Position numbers and translations under genes: made by a program. From contig CM026566.1 of the NCBI GenBank assembly GCA_015143295.1, forward strand, positions 10,893,122 to 10,957,121: 64,000 bases of DNA, read 5' to 3'. Positions within the stretch are counted from its first letter, which is position 1, and every line of letters starts with the position of its first letter. The DNA comes from Tetracentron sinense. Lineage: Eukaryota > Streptophyta > Magnoliopsida > Trochodendrales > Trochodendraceae. The notes below the pieces were generated by a model. The model worked only from the letters and a program-made list of their open reading frames with translations, was not told the origin of the DNA and did no database searches. Below are positions 1-10,749 of the stretch, piece by piece.

Positions 1-2152
1 CCAGACTGAGGTGATGGAGGCACTCATCAAAAGATGATCCAAAAACAGAGAAGTCGTCCATGAAGACTTCAAGAAATCTCTCTACCATGTCACTAAAAAT
101 GCTAGTCATGCACCTTTGAAAAGTCGCAGGTGCATTGCAGAGGCCAAAGGGCATGCGACGATAGGCAAATGTGCCGAAAGGACAGGTGAAAGTGGTTTTC
201 TCTTGGTCCTTAGGGGCGATGGATATTTGATTGTACCCTGAGTATCCATCTAAGAAGCAGTAGAAGGAGTGACCAGCCAATCTTTCCAACATCTGATCAA
301 TAAAGGGCAGCGGAAAATGGTCTTTCCTAGTGTTGGTGTTGAGTTTTCTGTAATCAATAAAAACTCTCCAACCTTTCTTTAGTCGTTGGGTGACCATTTC
401 CTGCTTCTCATTTTCCACCACTGTGAATATTGCTTTCTTGGGTACAACATGAATAGGACTGACCCATTTGCTGTCCGAGATAGGATAGATGATTCCTGCA
501 TCCAGCAGTTTAAGGATTTCATCCCGGACAACTTCCTTTAGAATAGGATTTAGCCTCATTTGAGGCTCCCTAGAAGTCCTGGAATCATCTTCCAGATAGA
601 TATGGTGTTGGCAAACAGAAGGGTTTATCCCACGAATGTCATCGATCGTCCAACCAATGGCAGTCTTGTGCTTTTTCAACAATTTTAGAAGTTTCTCTCT
701 TTGGAATTCAGAGAGAGCAGATGCGATGATGACGGGATAAGTTTCCTCTGGTCCAAGGTAAGCATATGTGAGCTCTAAAGGAAGAGGTTTCAGTTCAAGC
801 TTAGGCACTGAGGCATTAGTAGATTCGATCTCAGTGGATACAGAGAGGATGAAAAGTGGTTCTCTATCCAAGGTAATCAAAGGCTCAAACTCATTGAGTG
901 GAGCAGGAGTAGAAATCAAATGAGTAGACTCTAAGAGATCATTGACTTCAGAATTGGCTATTTCAGATTGAAAATCACCCCCAATGTGTTCGAGACACTG
1001 ATGAAGTATGTCTTCAGGAGAGTCCTGAGTTAGACTCTCAACAACACTCTCAACCATGTCGACATCGGTAGGTTGGTGCATTAAGCGAAAGATGTTGACC
1101 TCTGCTTTGAGGTTGCCAAAAGTGATCGACATGTTCCCATCCCTACACCCTATATGTGCATCAGCAGTAGCTAGGAAAGGTCTGCCCAAAATAACGGGTA
1201 TCTAATTATCCGGACATGGTTCTGTGTCGAGAATGATGAAATTGACCGGATAGTAAAAGTCTGCAACTTTTACTAGGACATCCTCAATGATACCTCTAGG
1301 GATCTTTATAGATTGGTCCGCAAATTTTAATGTGACCCTAGTAGACTTCATGTCCTTTAAGCCTAACTGCTGATAGACTGAGTAGGGTAGGAGATTCACA
1401 TTGGCTCCTAAGTCGAGTAAGGCGGTGCAGGTGAAATCATTCCCTATTCCACACGGAATGGTAGGGCTTCCAGGATCCTTGAATTTTATAATGCCATTGC
1501 GTTGAATGAACGCAGTGGCCTTCTCGGCCAAAAAGGTATCCTTGGGTACATGAGTACGCCGCTTGACAGTGCATAAGTCCTTGAGGAACTTAGCATAAGT
1601 TGGAATCTGCTTGATAGTAGTAAGGAACGGGATGTTGATCTGTAAGTCTTTGAAGACTTCCATGATCTCTGAGAATTGTTGATCCCTTTTATTTTGAACA
1701 AGCCTTTCTGGGAAAGGTGGCTTCAACTGACAAATTGGCTTGTCCTTAGCCTGAGGTTTCTGCACAGGAATATCAGATTTGGGTGCAGAGGTAAAGGCAA
1801 TAACTTTGGAGCTGGGTTCCTCTAAGTGAGCAGTTGGTGCCTTTGATGGCACTGGACATGGTTGTACTCCCATGTCAACATTTCTGCCTGAGCGGAGTGT
1901 GGTAATTGCTTGTACCTCACCCTGAAAGTTGTGGTTTGTGGATTGCGAACCGGCTTCATAAACTACCTCCTTGGCATTTCCCTTTGGATTGGCAATAGGT
2001 TGGCTAGGGAATTTTCCCTTCTCTCTCTCGGCTTCTAATTGACCTAGCCGGTGCTCTAGACGCTGGTAAGATTGTTCTTGCCGTGTTATAAACTGAGAGA
2101 GAAGGTCTTCTAGACCAGGTTTAGGTGCCGCTAAGGGAAGCTGTGGCACCAA
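1..2152 (-). pseudogene. pol: Athila-type pol: aspartic protease and reverse transcriptase (partial)
   Basis: Retroelement protease and RT, cut by the window edge. The frame continues from gag. The protease motif LLDLGANVNLLP lies near 1380-1430 (LDLGA where DTG/DSG is usual) and LGRPFLATA follows the stop near 1170-1200. RT motifs include VFIDYRKLNT (about 345-375), PFGLCNAPATFQR (about 120-160) and the catalytic FMDD near 55-66, where the two aspartates bind metal. One in-frame TAG at 1202-1204 separates protease from RT; otherwise the frame is open to base 1. The protein could have been active before that single mutation. Confidence 0.85.
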
Positions 2153-2212
2153 CTCTCTATTGGAGCTCAGAGGGGCAGAGTAATGATAGGACTGGGGAGC
2201 AACTGGGACTAA

Positions 2213-3499
2213 CTACTGATTTTGCAGATGTGGAGGGGCTCTCTGCTGTCCAGAATAAGACTTCTGGTGAGGTTGCTGATACTGGTGGTACTGCTGTGGC
2301 GAGTACTGCCCATTATATGGCCTATTGGGTTGGTGAAACCCTGGAGGATAAGTGCCCTGTTGCGGTCGCTGCTGTGGGGCAGACTGTTGCTTCCAAGAAA
2401 AATTTGGATGATTCCTAGTATCCGGATGGTAAGTCTGGCTATAGGAATTTGGAGTGGGAGGTTTAAAGGTACTGAAGTTACAGACCTCTTCTTGGATTTG
2501 TGGGGCACATCCTTCATTTAAAGGACATGTAGAAGTGGAATGGGTATTCTGCAGACAGAAATCACAATGCATGATTGGGTTATCTTGACCCACATGCATG
2601 ATAGTATTGGAAGGTATTGGTTTTTGAACTGATACGGCTAAGGCTGAAACAGATTTTGTGAGTTCCAGGAGCAGGGATTTCAATTCTGGATCACTTTTAA
2701 CCTCATGTCCCGTGGAAGTCCTGGAGGGTAGAGTAGTTCGACTAAATTCAGAATTAGTCGTCCAATGCTGGGAGTTTTCTCCTAATTCTATGAGGAATAA
2801 GTAGGCTTCTGTAGGAGTCTTGTGCATGAATTTTCCTTGACACATTGATTCCAGCATGTTCCGGGACTCATCAGTAAGTCCTTTATAGAAAAAGTTAACA
2901 AGGCTACCCTAGTCAAAGTTATGATGGGGACATTTGGTTTGAAAATCCTGAAATCTATCCCATGCTTCATAGAATTTTTCATCAGACTTCTGTCGGAAGT
3001 CTTGAATGAATTGTTTCATTTCATTTGTCCTAGACATCAGATAGAATTTGGACATGAATTTAGCAACTAACTCGGCCCAAGTTGTAATTGAGTCAGCAGG
3101 AAGAGAGTAAAGCCAAGCAGATGCTTTATCTTTCAGAGAGAATGGGAAGACCCTTAATCTGACATTTTCTTCATTGAGGTACTAATTTTTAAACAATGTG
3201 CAGATATTTAGGAATTGCCGTAAATGAGTGTATGGATCTTCTCTAGCAAGACCATGGAAGGTAGGTAGCATTTGTACTGTATGCGGTCTGATTTCGAATT
3301 GAGCCGCGTCCGTTGGTGGAAGTACAATACAATTAGGAGGGTTAGCAGAAATGGGTTCATAGGTCTCAATGAGGGGCCTTTCTGCTGCCATGAGAATTTG
3401 AAGGGAGGAGGGAGGGGAAGACTCTGTAAATGATTCTAGGAGAATTGAATGATTCTCAGATCGAATCAATAGCTTGTTGGATCGGACCCAACAGGGCAT
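2213..3499 (-). pseudogene. gag: Athila-type gag polyprotein
   Basis: Capsid precursor of the Athila-type element. The first methionine is at 3499. The N-terminal part has FEIRPHTVQMLPTFHGLA and YTHLRQFLNIC, typical of Athila gag. Downstream comes a Gln/Pro/Tyr-rich tract (about 2220-2420) and a Cys/His cluster of the form HCDFCLQNTHSTSTCP near 2530-2575. TAG stops interrupt the frame at 3182-3184, 2909-2911 and 2213-2215. Gag, protease and RT share one reading frame, so the ancestral product was a single polyprotein. All stops are TAG, consistent with C-to-T or G-to-A decay. Confidence 0.85.
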
Positions 3500-4460
3500 A
3501 TACTTGAAAAATACGCCCTAGAGCTGGCAAAAAATTACCAAAGGAGACACTAACCTGAATGAATCTATATGATGCGCACAGAACACAAAGATAACCCTAA
3601 GCCAAAGCTAAACAATCAACAGTTTTCTGGGCTTTATATTTTTATCTGTGTGGGCAAGTAGATTATGACAGTGGGCAGGACCACTGATTTTATCTTGTTT
3701 AATCCGCTGGACTGACTTGCACTCTAGGGTTCTCACAAAGGTTTCACTTGTAAGCTAACCTTCCATTACTAACACGAGTTAACTACAAGAAAATTTGTAG
3801 CCTAGATAGACGTGTCGCACAATGGCAAGCTTAAGTACGTCCCAGAATAGCCAGATCAGTCAAGCAGTTTGACAAGTGTATTCCCAAAAGAATAACTTGG
3901 GCTAGATTGTGTTCCAAAGTCAACAAACACAATTAACCAACAAGATTTTGAGGAGGCCACTTAAGAGCTCAGTATACTAAAGTAGTAGGGACCTGTGGGT
4001 ATGTTAGGAAATAGGGACCCGCGCTCGTGGTCTTATTCGACTCAAAAATGAAGGATTCATTGATTTTGTGATGGTCCTATGAACACCGAGCTAAATTTGG
4101 CTCTAAATCTTGGTTCATTTTATTAAATTGCTTTCGGGTTCACACAGCTGGAGTGATGAGGTGGGTGATGAAATCCCACCAGTTTCAAGTAAAGCTGGAC
4201 CTAGATGCTCAATCAACACCCGGGATCGCTTTCAAGCGAGGTATAGAACACGTACCTACCCGTGGGCTATGCCACGGGGTCGCCTCCGTGAGGTAGGGAG
4301 GGGTAATGGGCTTGGGCCCACTCCGAGCTAGTACTCCCTACTCACACTCCTTCCCTGCGTAACGTGCACAATAAAATATAGGTCACGTGATTGGGAATTA
4401 TTTTTGGGGCCACCTTTAAGGGGTTGAACACAACATTCAGTTAATTAGGCAGATTAATTA
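3500..4460 (-). other. Athila-type 5' leader, proximal part
   Basis: No coding sequence is visible. By position this is the untranslated leader between gag and the inserted Tekay-type element at 4461; it resumes at 14943. It has a G/C-rich patch near 4240-4330 and otherwise mixed sequence. No tRNA or other RNA gene is recognised. Confidence 0.6.
4456..4460. repeat. Target site duplication AATTA (left)
   Basis: AATTA precedes the LTR starting at 4461. The same five bases follow the other LTR at 14938-14942. A 5-bp duplication is usual for Ty3/gypsy integrase and shows this insertion kept both ends. Confidence 0.9.
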
Positions 4461-5195
4461 TGTAGCGACCCGAAACCCACCCTAGGAGTTAGAGTGAACT
4501 TTGGACGACTAATCATGACTTGCTTGACAACTAACCTGCAAAACCAACAGAGCATATACGATAGAGGACAAAACAGCGGAAACATGCTCTAACATGGTCT
4601 AGCGGAAGTCTACCACACCTCTATGTATATACATAATCAATCCAAGTTTATACAAAAGAATCCAAAGAAAGTGCGGACATGCCCGCCAAAATACATAAAT
4701 CTGACTCTCGTCTCACCCACAGCTAAACCACTCAGAATCTAATCACCACCTACTAATAACCCTCTACGGGAGGTTCCTCCAAAGGCTCCTCGACATATTC
4801 CTCTTCCACCCATGGACCAGGAGCACAAACATCAAATGGAGCAGCAGCTCCCTCAGAACCTGCCGACATAAGAAGTACGGCTGAGCATGGAATACTCAGC
4901 GGGTACTAAATACTAACCAACAATTATAGCATAGAAATGGCAACACATGATCAGGAGTAATTCATATATGTCAAATGGAAACAATTCATATCATACAAGG
5001 AAGTAAAGCAGTTTATAATCATGCTTGAAATTCGTAGAAAGCCGATAAATCCTCTTGAAAACATCGTGCACTTGACTTGACTTGAAATCTCTTTTCGTAC
5101 TTGAAATCTTGTCTTGTCTATCTTGCTTGATTCTTGTATGTCGTGTCATGTCATGCATGCTTGCTTGTGATCATGTAACTTGTGAGATACACTTG

Positions 5196-5345
5196 TGAGA
5201 TGCCTTGAGAGGGAAGGGAGACCCTTCTCTATGCAATGCACTTGCGAGGGAAGGGAGACCCTTCTTTATCATATGTATGTACTTGCAAGGGAAGGGAGGC
5301 CCTTCTTCATGATATGCACTTGTGAGTGAGGGGAGACCCCTCATG
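5196..5345 (-). repeat. LTR tandem repeat with GGGAAGGGAGACCCTT hairpins
   Basis: Four imperfect units of about 45-55 bp, each with the core GGGAAGGGAGACCCTTC, which can fold on itself (AAGGG...CCCTT). The last unit is a variant (GTGAGGGGAGACCCCTC) in which both arms changed together. The array recurs at 13087-13236 and inverted at 52655-52800 in the other LTRs of this family. Confidence 0.85.
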
Positions 5346-6255
5346 TAATGTTGGTTCTTGTCTTCTTGTGAAAAGCGAGGTAAAAGATATCGTAGGATAT
5401 GTCCCACCTCTAACCATGTTCTTGAAAACCTCTATAAATCATGCCATGCATGCCGTGCTCGTGGGAACCGTGTACATACTTGCATTCAAATTTAAAGATG
5501 ACATTTGGGTAATTTCACAACACATATAGCATCAAAGATTGAGTAATGCAATATTCATAGCATTATGGGAAAGCAGGAAACACACTATCATAGTCCCTAG
5601 CAATATTCATAATTTATTAGGCATGCATTTCCAGATTTTCAGCTCACTGTGTTCACCTTGGCATTTCATCAAACATGGTGTGTTCATTATGGATTTGCCC
5701 TACAACATGCTTTTCTAGATGGGTTTTACTCAAATCATACATGTACATTCATTATTGGAACAATGCCCTTCCCCATTTGTTCATCACACACAACCATTGG
5801 CATCCAATCGCCCCTTTCTATCTCCAATCACCATTCACCATTCACCATTTACCATTCATCCATCTCATAGCACATGTGTAAATGAAAGAAATGAAAAGAA
5901 AAGAAGGGGAAAGAGAAACTATAACTAGGAGGGTAGTAAGAAGCACCGACCTTGAAGAAATGAGGAAGAAACCCTCTTTCCAAATGGCTGTGAGTTGCTG
6001 CCCTAGCTTGATTCGTGAGCTCCACGAATGCTTGCACCGAAATCTTGAAGAAAACGGGCTTGAGGTTGATCTAGGGTCTCAAAACCCTTTGACTTCTCTC
6101 CAAAAAAGGAAACCCTAAATTGGAATCGCCTTCTCCTCTTTCTTCTATTCTCTCAAACTCTCTAAGTGTTGAATGATACCCTAAAGGCTCGGGTTAAACT
6201 CTTAAGGTAAGAGTGAACTGACAAAAGACCGTAATACCCTTACTGGGATTTCTGC

Positions 6256-6890
6256 AATGACGCGAGGACCGTGAATAGTGCTGAACACATTGTGCTGTGA
6301 ATAGTGCCAACTCGTGGTGCCGTGAATAGTGCCAACTCGTGGTGCCATGAATAGTGCCAACTCGTGGTGCCGTGAATAGTGCCAACTCGTGGTGCCATGA
6401 ATAGTGCAACTCGTGATGCCATGAATAGTGCAACTCGTGGTGCCGTGAATAGTGCAACTCGTGGTGCCGTGAATAGTGCAACTCGTGGTGCCGTGAATAG
6501 TGCAACTCATGGTGCCGTGAATAGTGTCAACTCGTGGTGCCGTGAATAGTGTCAACTCGTGGTGCCATGAATAGTGCAACTCGTGGTGCCGTGAATAGTG
6601 CAATTCGTGGTGCCGTGAATAGTGCAACTCATGGTGCCGTGAATAGTGCCAACTCGTGGTGCCGTGAATAGTGCAACTCGTGGTGCCTTGAATATTGCAA
6701 CTCGTGGTGCCATGAATAGTGCAACTCGTGGTGCTTGTGAATAGTGCCACTCGTGGTGCTTGTGAATAGTGTCAACTCGTGGTCTGTGAATAGTGCCACT
6801 CGTGGTGCTTGTGAATAGTGTCACTCGTGGTGCTTGTGAATAGTGTCAACTCGTGGTCTGTGAATTGTGCCACTCGTGGTGCTTGTGCAA
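6256..6890 (-). repeat. GTGAATAGTGCAACTCGTGGTGCC minisatellite in LTR
   Basis: About 25 head-to-tail copies of a 24-27 bp unit, core GTGAATAGTGC plus AACTCGTGGTGCC, with higher-order variants (GTCAACTCGTGGTCTGTGAA) at the right. Copy number differs between the two LTRs of the same element, so units were gained or lost after insertion. It occupies the slot where other LTRs of this lineage carry GATCGGT palindromes. Confidence 0.93.
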
Positions 6891-7174
6891 CGTACCCGTG
6901 GTGAGCCGTACAACGGATGCACACAATATACGTTATCAGAGTACGTTGTCTGTGCTACGATTTCCTACAGGTACAGACTGTTTTGGCCATATCTTTTGAC
7001 TCGTTCGTCCGATTTTGACGATTCAACTTGCGTTGTGTTCGTACTTCGAAGAGGAACAATTCTGACATTTCGAAATTTCCAAATTCTTCTTCATTTATTA
7101 ATCATACCTCTTAAAAAGGCAAGATGACAATGAATGTGTCATGTATTAAGCATGAAAAAGTCTGGGGCTCTACA

Positions 7175-7187
7175 TCCTTCCCCCCTT
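7175..7187 (-). other. Polypurine tract of Tekay-type element 1
   Basis: On the element strand it reads AAGGGGGGAAGGA and directly abuts the 3' LTR. It is the expected primer site for plus-strand DNA synthesis. Confidence 0.9.
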
Positions 7188-7276
7188 ACAAAAATTTCGT
7201 CCTCAAAATTCAGACACTACTTGCATTACAAATCAAAAAGAACATTACAAGTCATATACAGACTTCACACAGAAAC

Positions 7277-7732
7277 TCATTCAAGTAATTCTGGGTACTT
7301 TGCTTTGACTTCGGCTTCACGCTCCCATGTAGCTTCTTCCCGAGCATGGTGTTGCCATTGCACAAGAACCAAAGGGATTGTCTTGTTGCGAAGCACCTGA
7401 TTCCTTCTATCTAAAATCTGGACTGGCTTTTCAATCAAGGTGAGGTCCTCTCGAATCTCCAACTGTTCCAAGTCTATGACATGCGAAGGATCCGCAAGAT
7501 ACTTCCGAAGCATGGACACATGGAAGATGTTATGAACTGCAGCCATGTGAGGTGGAAGAGCTACTCGATAAGCAACTTCACCAACCCGTGTGATAATCTC
7601 AAAAGGCCCAACATACCGAGGACTGAGCTTGCCTCGCTTCCCAAATCTCATGATCCCTTTGCTAGGAGATACTTTCACAAAAACTTGATCCCCTACTTGA
7701 AATTCCAAGTCCCTACGGCCGTGTGTCCGCAT
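7277..7732 (-). pseudogene. pol: Integrase C-terminus with chromodomain-like tail (Tekay-type)
   Basis: This is the 3' end of pol, shifted out of frame from the main ORF by one extra base near 7713-7716. It begins with the integrase C-terminal region (DLEFQVGDQVFVKVSP, then GPFEIITRVGEVAYRVALPP). It ends in a chromodomain-like stretch (near 7280-7440) with VLVQWQHHAREEATWE, where aromatic residues of a chromodomain cage would fall. Chromodomains in this family are thought to steer integration to methylated chromatin. In this copy the frameshift removes it from Gag-Pol. Confidence 0.88.
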
Positions 7733-10580
7733 AACTTTTCTGGCGATCTTGAGCGGCTTTCAATCGATCCCGGATGATCTTAACTGTGTTTGCAGTTTGC
7801 TCAATCAACTCCGGACCAAGTACTTTCCTTTCGCCTACCTCATCCCAATAGAGAGGAGACCTACAACTTCGCCCATACAAGGCCTCAAATGGTGCCATTT
7901 GAATACTTGCCTGATAGCTGTTATTATAGGCAAATTCAACCAATGGCAAGTGCTCTTCCCAACTGCCTCTGAAATCCAACATACAAGCCCGAAGCATGTC
8001 TTCAATGACTTGGTTCACTCTCTCGGTTTGTCCATCCGTCTGTGGATGAAAAGCGGTGCTGAAATCAAGTCGGGAACCCATAGCCTCCTGGAAACTTTTC
8101 CAAAATCTTGACGTGAATCTTGGATCCCGATCCGACACAATACTAACAGGCACTCCGTGCAATCTAACTACTTCCTTGATGTATAGTGCAGCCAACTGAC
8201 TTGAGTTGAAAGTAGTTCGGTAGGGTAAGAAATGAGCGAACTTTGTCAAACGATCCACTACTACCCATATCGCATCTGAGCCCCTTGCCGTCTTTGGCAA
8301 GCCAACTATGAAATCCATGGATATGTTCTCCCATTTCCACTCGGGAATCGGAAGGGAATGCAATAGACCGGCGGGTCGCATGTGTTCTGCTTTCACCTGT
8401 TGGCACACTAAGCACCGTGCCACATATTCCGCAACCTCCCTCTTCATATTCCGCCACCAAAAGTGACTCTTGAGGTTCCGGTACATCTTTGTACCCCCTG
8501 GGTGCACTGTGTACTTCGAACGGTGTGCTTCATCCAAAATTTCTCTTCGAAGATCTGCATTGGCTGGGACGCACAGTCTTCCCTTGAATGTGATAGCACC
8601 CCGACTAGTGAGAGAGAAGTCCTCACTACCCTTAGCAACTTCCTTGTCCCGATAAGCCAACAATTCAACATCCATGGCTTGATATTCTTGGATCAAATCT
8701 ATAATGTACGGCCGAACCGTAACATTTGCCAAGGTAGGACCACGGACAGAGTCATTCACACTGATGTCCAGATTTGCCAAATCTTCTAGTAGCTTCCATT
8801 CTTGAACCAACATATGTGCTAACAACCCTTGAGGTCTTCTACTCAAAGCATTTGCCACTACATTTGCTTTACTCGGGTGGTATTGAATGGTACAATCATA
8901 GTCTTTCAAAAATTTCATCCAACGCCGTTGCCTTAGATTCAGCTCCTTTTGGGAAAAGAGATACTTGAGACTCTTGTGATCAGTGAACACATAGAACTCC
9001 ACCCCATAAAGGTAATGACGCCAAATCTTAAGTGCAAACACGACCGCCGCAAGCTCCAAGTCGTGCGTGGGATAATTCTTCTCATGCTCCTTCAACTGCC
9101 TTGATGCATAGGCAATGACTTTCTTGTGTTGCATAAGCACACATCCAAGTCCAACGTGTGAGGCATCACTGTACACCTCATACCCAAGAGGTCCGGATGG
9201 CACTGTAAGGACAGGAGCTGTAGTAAGCCTCTTCTTCAGTTCCGTGAAACTGATCTCGCACTTATCACTCCATACAAACTTGGCATTCTTCCTTGTCAGG
9301 TAAGTGAGCGGTGCTGCAAGGCTAGAGAAACTCTCTACGAATCTCCTGTAGTAGCCTGCCAACCCAAGAAAGCTGCGTATCTCGGTAACACTCTTGGGCC
9401 TCGCCCAACTCATAACTGCTTCGATCTTCTTCGGATCCACCGAGATACCTTCTGCAGAAACCACGTGGCCTAGGAATGCCACCTCTTCCAACCAAAACTC
9501 ACACTTGCTAAGTTTGGCGTATAGCTTGTGTTCTCTTAGCATTTCCAAAGCAAGGCATAGGTCGCGTGTGTGATCTTCCCGTGTCTGGGAATAGACCAAG
9601 ATGTCATCCACAAATACAATCACGCACCTATCAAGGTGTGGCCGGAACACCCGGTTCATCAAATCCATAAAGGCTGCCGGCGCGTTCGTGAGTCCAAAAG
9701 GCATTACCAAGAACTCGTAGTGCCCATACCGAGTCCTGAAAGCAGTTTTGGGAACATCTTCCGCCTTAATCTTCAACTGGTGATAACCCGATCGAAGGTC
9801 TATCTTCGAGAAAAATATCGCTCCCTTCAACTGATCGAACAAGTCATCAATCCTAGGCAAGGGATACCTATTCTTTATGGTGACTTTGTTCAATTGCCGG
9901 TAATCGACACACATCCGCATCGAGCCATCTTTCTTCTTAACAAACAACACCGGGGCTCCCCACGGAGAGACACTTGGTCGAATGAAACCAAGACCTTGTA
10001 ACTCTTCCAACTGGGTCTTCAACTCCTTGAGTTCAATAGGGGCCATTCTGTATGAAGCTCTGAAAATAGGAGCTGTGCCTGGTGCAAGCTCGATCATAAA
10101 CTCAATCTCCCTGTCTGGAGGCAATCTTGGCAACTCCTCTGGAAATACATCCAGGAACTCACTCACAACCGGAATAGTCGATGAGTCCTTTGCCTCGGGA
10201 TTAACTAAGCCCAATGCCGCAAAACTAGCAATAGATCTACTTCTCAACCCGCGAAAGTGGAATGGTTTTCCTTCTACTGGCTTGAAGAGTACTATTTTCT
10301 CAAAGCAAGCTACATGCCCATGATGTGCTGCTAACCAATCCATTCCCAATATAACATCAAAGTCTTGGAATCCAAGGACAATGAGATCAACCGCCAACTC
10401 GTGGCTTCCAACTTGGACCACACTATTTCTACACACTTTATCTGCCAATACTGTTTTGCTGAGAGGAGTCGAAATGGCTAACTCCGGTTCTAGTTGAGTA
10501 GGCTCCACAGAAAAGCCCTCTGAAAAACTCGGCGAGACAAATGAATGAGTAGACCCGGTATCAATCAATACTCGAGCCAA
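7713..10580 (-). CDS. pol: Tekay-type pol: protease, RT, RNase H, integrase
   Basis: 955 codons open. Protease active site DTGSTHSF is at residues 7-14. RT carries [16 protein letters not shown] and the catalytic FVDD at 323-326. RNase H has VYSDASH (about 466) and TDHKSL (about 530). Integrase shows an HHCC zinc region (about 690-730) and DDE motifs MDFIVGLP (about 755), SDRDPRF (about 815) and GQTERVNQ (about 850). The listed start is a TTG leucine. The real upstream coding exon is gag, joined by removal of the intron at 10604-10749. The frame ends early at 7713 through a one-base insertion, so the chromodomain is lost. The enzymatic core looks intact. Confidence 0.92.
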   Translation of the reverse strand: MARVLIDTGSTHSFVSPSFSEGFSVEPTQLEPELAISTPLSKTVLADKVCRNSVVQVGSHELAVDLIVLGFQDFDVILGMDWLAAHHGHVACFEKIVLFKPVEGKPFHFRGLRSRSIASFAALGLVNPEAKDSSTIPVVSEFLDVFPEELPRLPPDREIEFMIELAPGTAPIFRASYRMAPIELKELKTQLEELQGLGFIRPSVSPWGAPVLFVKKKDGSMRMCVDYRQLNKVTIKNRYPLPRIDDLFDQLKGAIFFSKIDLRSGYHQLKIKAEDVPKTAFRTRYGHYEFLVMPFGLTNAPAAFMDLMNRVFRPHLDRCVIVFVDDILVYSQTREDHTRDLCLALEMLREHKLYAKLSKCEFWLEEVAFLGHVVSAEGISVDPKKIEAVMSWARPKSVTEIRSFLGLAGYYRRFVESFSSLAAPLTYLTRKNAKFVWSDKCEISFTELKKRLTTAPVLTVPSGPLGYEVYSDASHVGLGCVLMQHKKVIAYASRQLKEHEKNYPTHDLELAAVVFALKIWRHYLYGVEFYVFTDHKSLKYLFSQKELNLRQRRWMKFLKDYDCTIQYHPSKANVVANALSRRPQGLLAHMLVQEWKLLEDLANLDISVNDSVRGPTLANVTVRPYIIDLIQEYQAMDVELLAYRDKEVAKGSEDFSLTSRGAITFKGRLCVPANADLRREILDEAHRSKYTVHPGGTKMYRNLKSHFWWRNMKREVAEYVARCLVCQQVKAEHMRPAGLLHSLPIPEWKWENISMDFIVGLPKTARGSDAIWVVVDRLTKFAHFLPYRTTFNSSQLAALYIKEVVRLHGVPVSIVSDRDPRFTSRFWKSFQEAMGSRLDFSTAFHPQTDGQTERVNQVIEDMLRACMLDFRGSWEEHLPLVEFAYNNSYQASIQMAPFEALYGRSCRSPLYWDEVGERKVLGPELIEQTANTVKIIRDRLKAAQDRQKSYADTRP

Positions 10581-10603
10581 ATACTCATTGACTAGTAGGG
10601 TTC

Positions 10604-10749
10604 CTGAAATTTTAACTAACTAAGTCAATCCATGCATCAACAGTGTATACATGTAGGTATATATACATATATAACATGCCAAGTACATACACAGAGAATA
10701 GAGCATAACATAATAATCACGAATAAAGAAGTTAACTCTAACAGCGTAC
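10604..10749 (-). other. Spliceosomal intron between gag and protease (element 1)
   Basis: On the minus strand the exon ends CAAG, the intron begins GTACGC, and it ends AAAATTTCAG before GAACCC. Length is 146 bp and AT-rich, with a TTGAC-type branch-point candidate about 20-25 bases before the AG. Gag and pol lie in different frames (146 is not a multiple of 3). Removing exactly this stretch puts the gag zinc-knuckle region in frame with the protease. Unspliced RNA reads about 35 codons into the intron and stops at 10637. Splicing is inferred, not shown. Confidence 0.8.

Larger units (their letters stand above)
1..4460 (-). mobile_element. Athila-type Ty3/gypsy element, internal part (left portion)
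   Basis: Minus-strand internal region of a large Ty3/gypsy element. Reading leftward it holds leader, gag, protease and reverse transcriptase, and it leaves the window at base 1 inside RT. The RT carries an FMDDFSVFG active site, typical of the Athila lineage. The leader continues at 14943-15544 on the far side of an inserted Tekay-type element and ends at a tRNA-Asp-type primer binding site. Integrase, RNase H and the 3' LTR must lie outside the window to the left. Lineage rests on motif recognition only. Confidence 0.85.
4461..7174 (-). repeat. Tekay-type 3' LTR (element 1)
   Basis: On the plus strand it begins TGTAGCGACCCG and ends GGGGCTCTACA. Read on the element strand, the 5' part holds a conserved block (6980-7040), then a minisatellite (6256-6890), then a set of hairpin tandem repeats (5196-5345). 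It is 128 bp longer than its partner, mainly through repeat copy number. Short open frames inside are repeat translations, not genes. Confidence 0.93.

Noticed and set aside
5171-6118. Small frames in the Tekay LTRs (also 13062-14028, 52109-52825)
   Set aside because: Shared only because the LTRs are repeats; no domain, no start context, and they run through repeats and microsatellites.
6194-6824. Several overlapping minus-strand frames of 60-182 codons with repeated HHELHYSR or APRVGTIHGT
   Set aside because: They translate the 24-27 bp minisatellite of the LTR. All three frames are open because most units lack stops. Not genes.
6256-6890. CRISPR-like array
   Set aside because: Units abut with no unique spacers, the sequence is plant LTR, and the same array occurs in several LTRs. 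A minisatellite.
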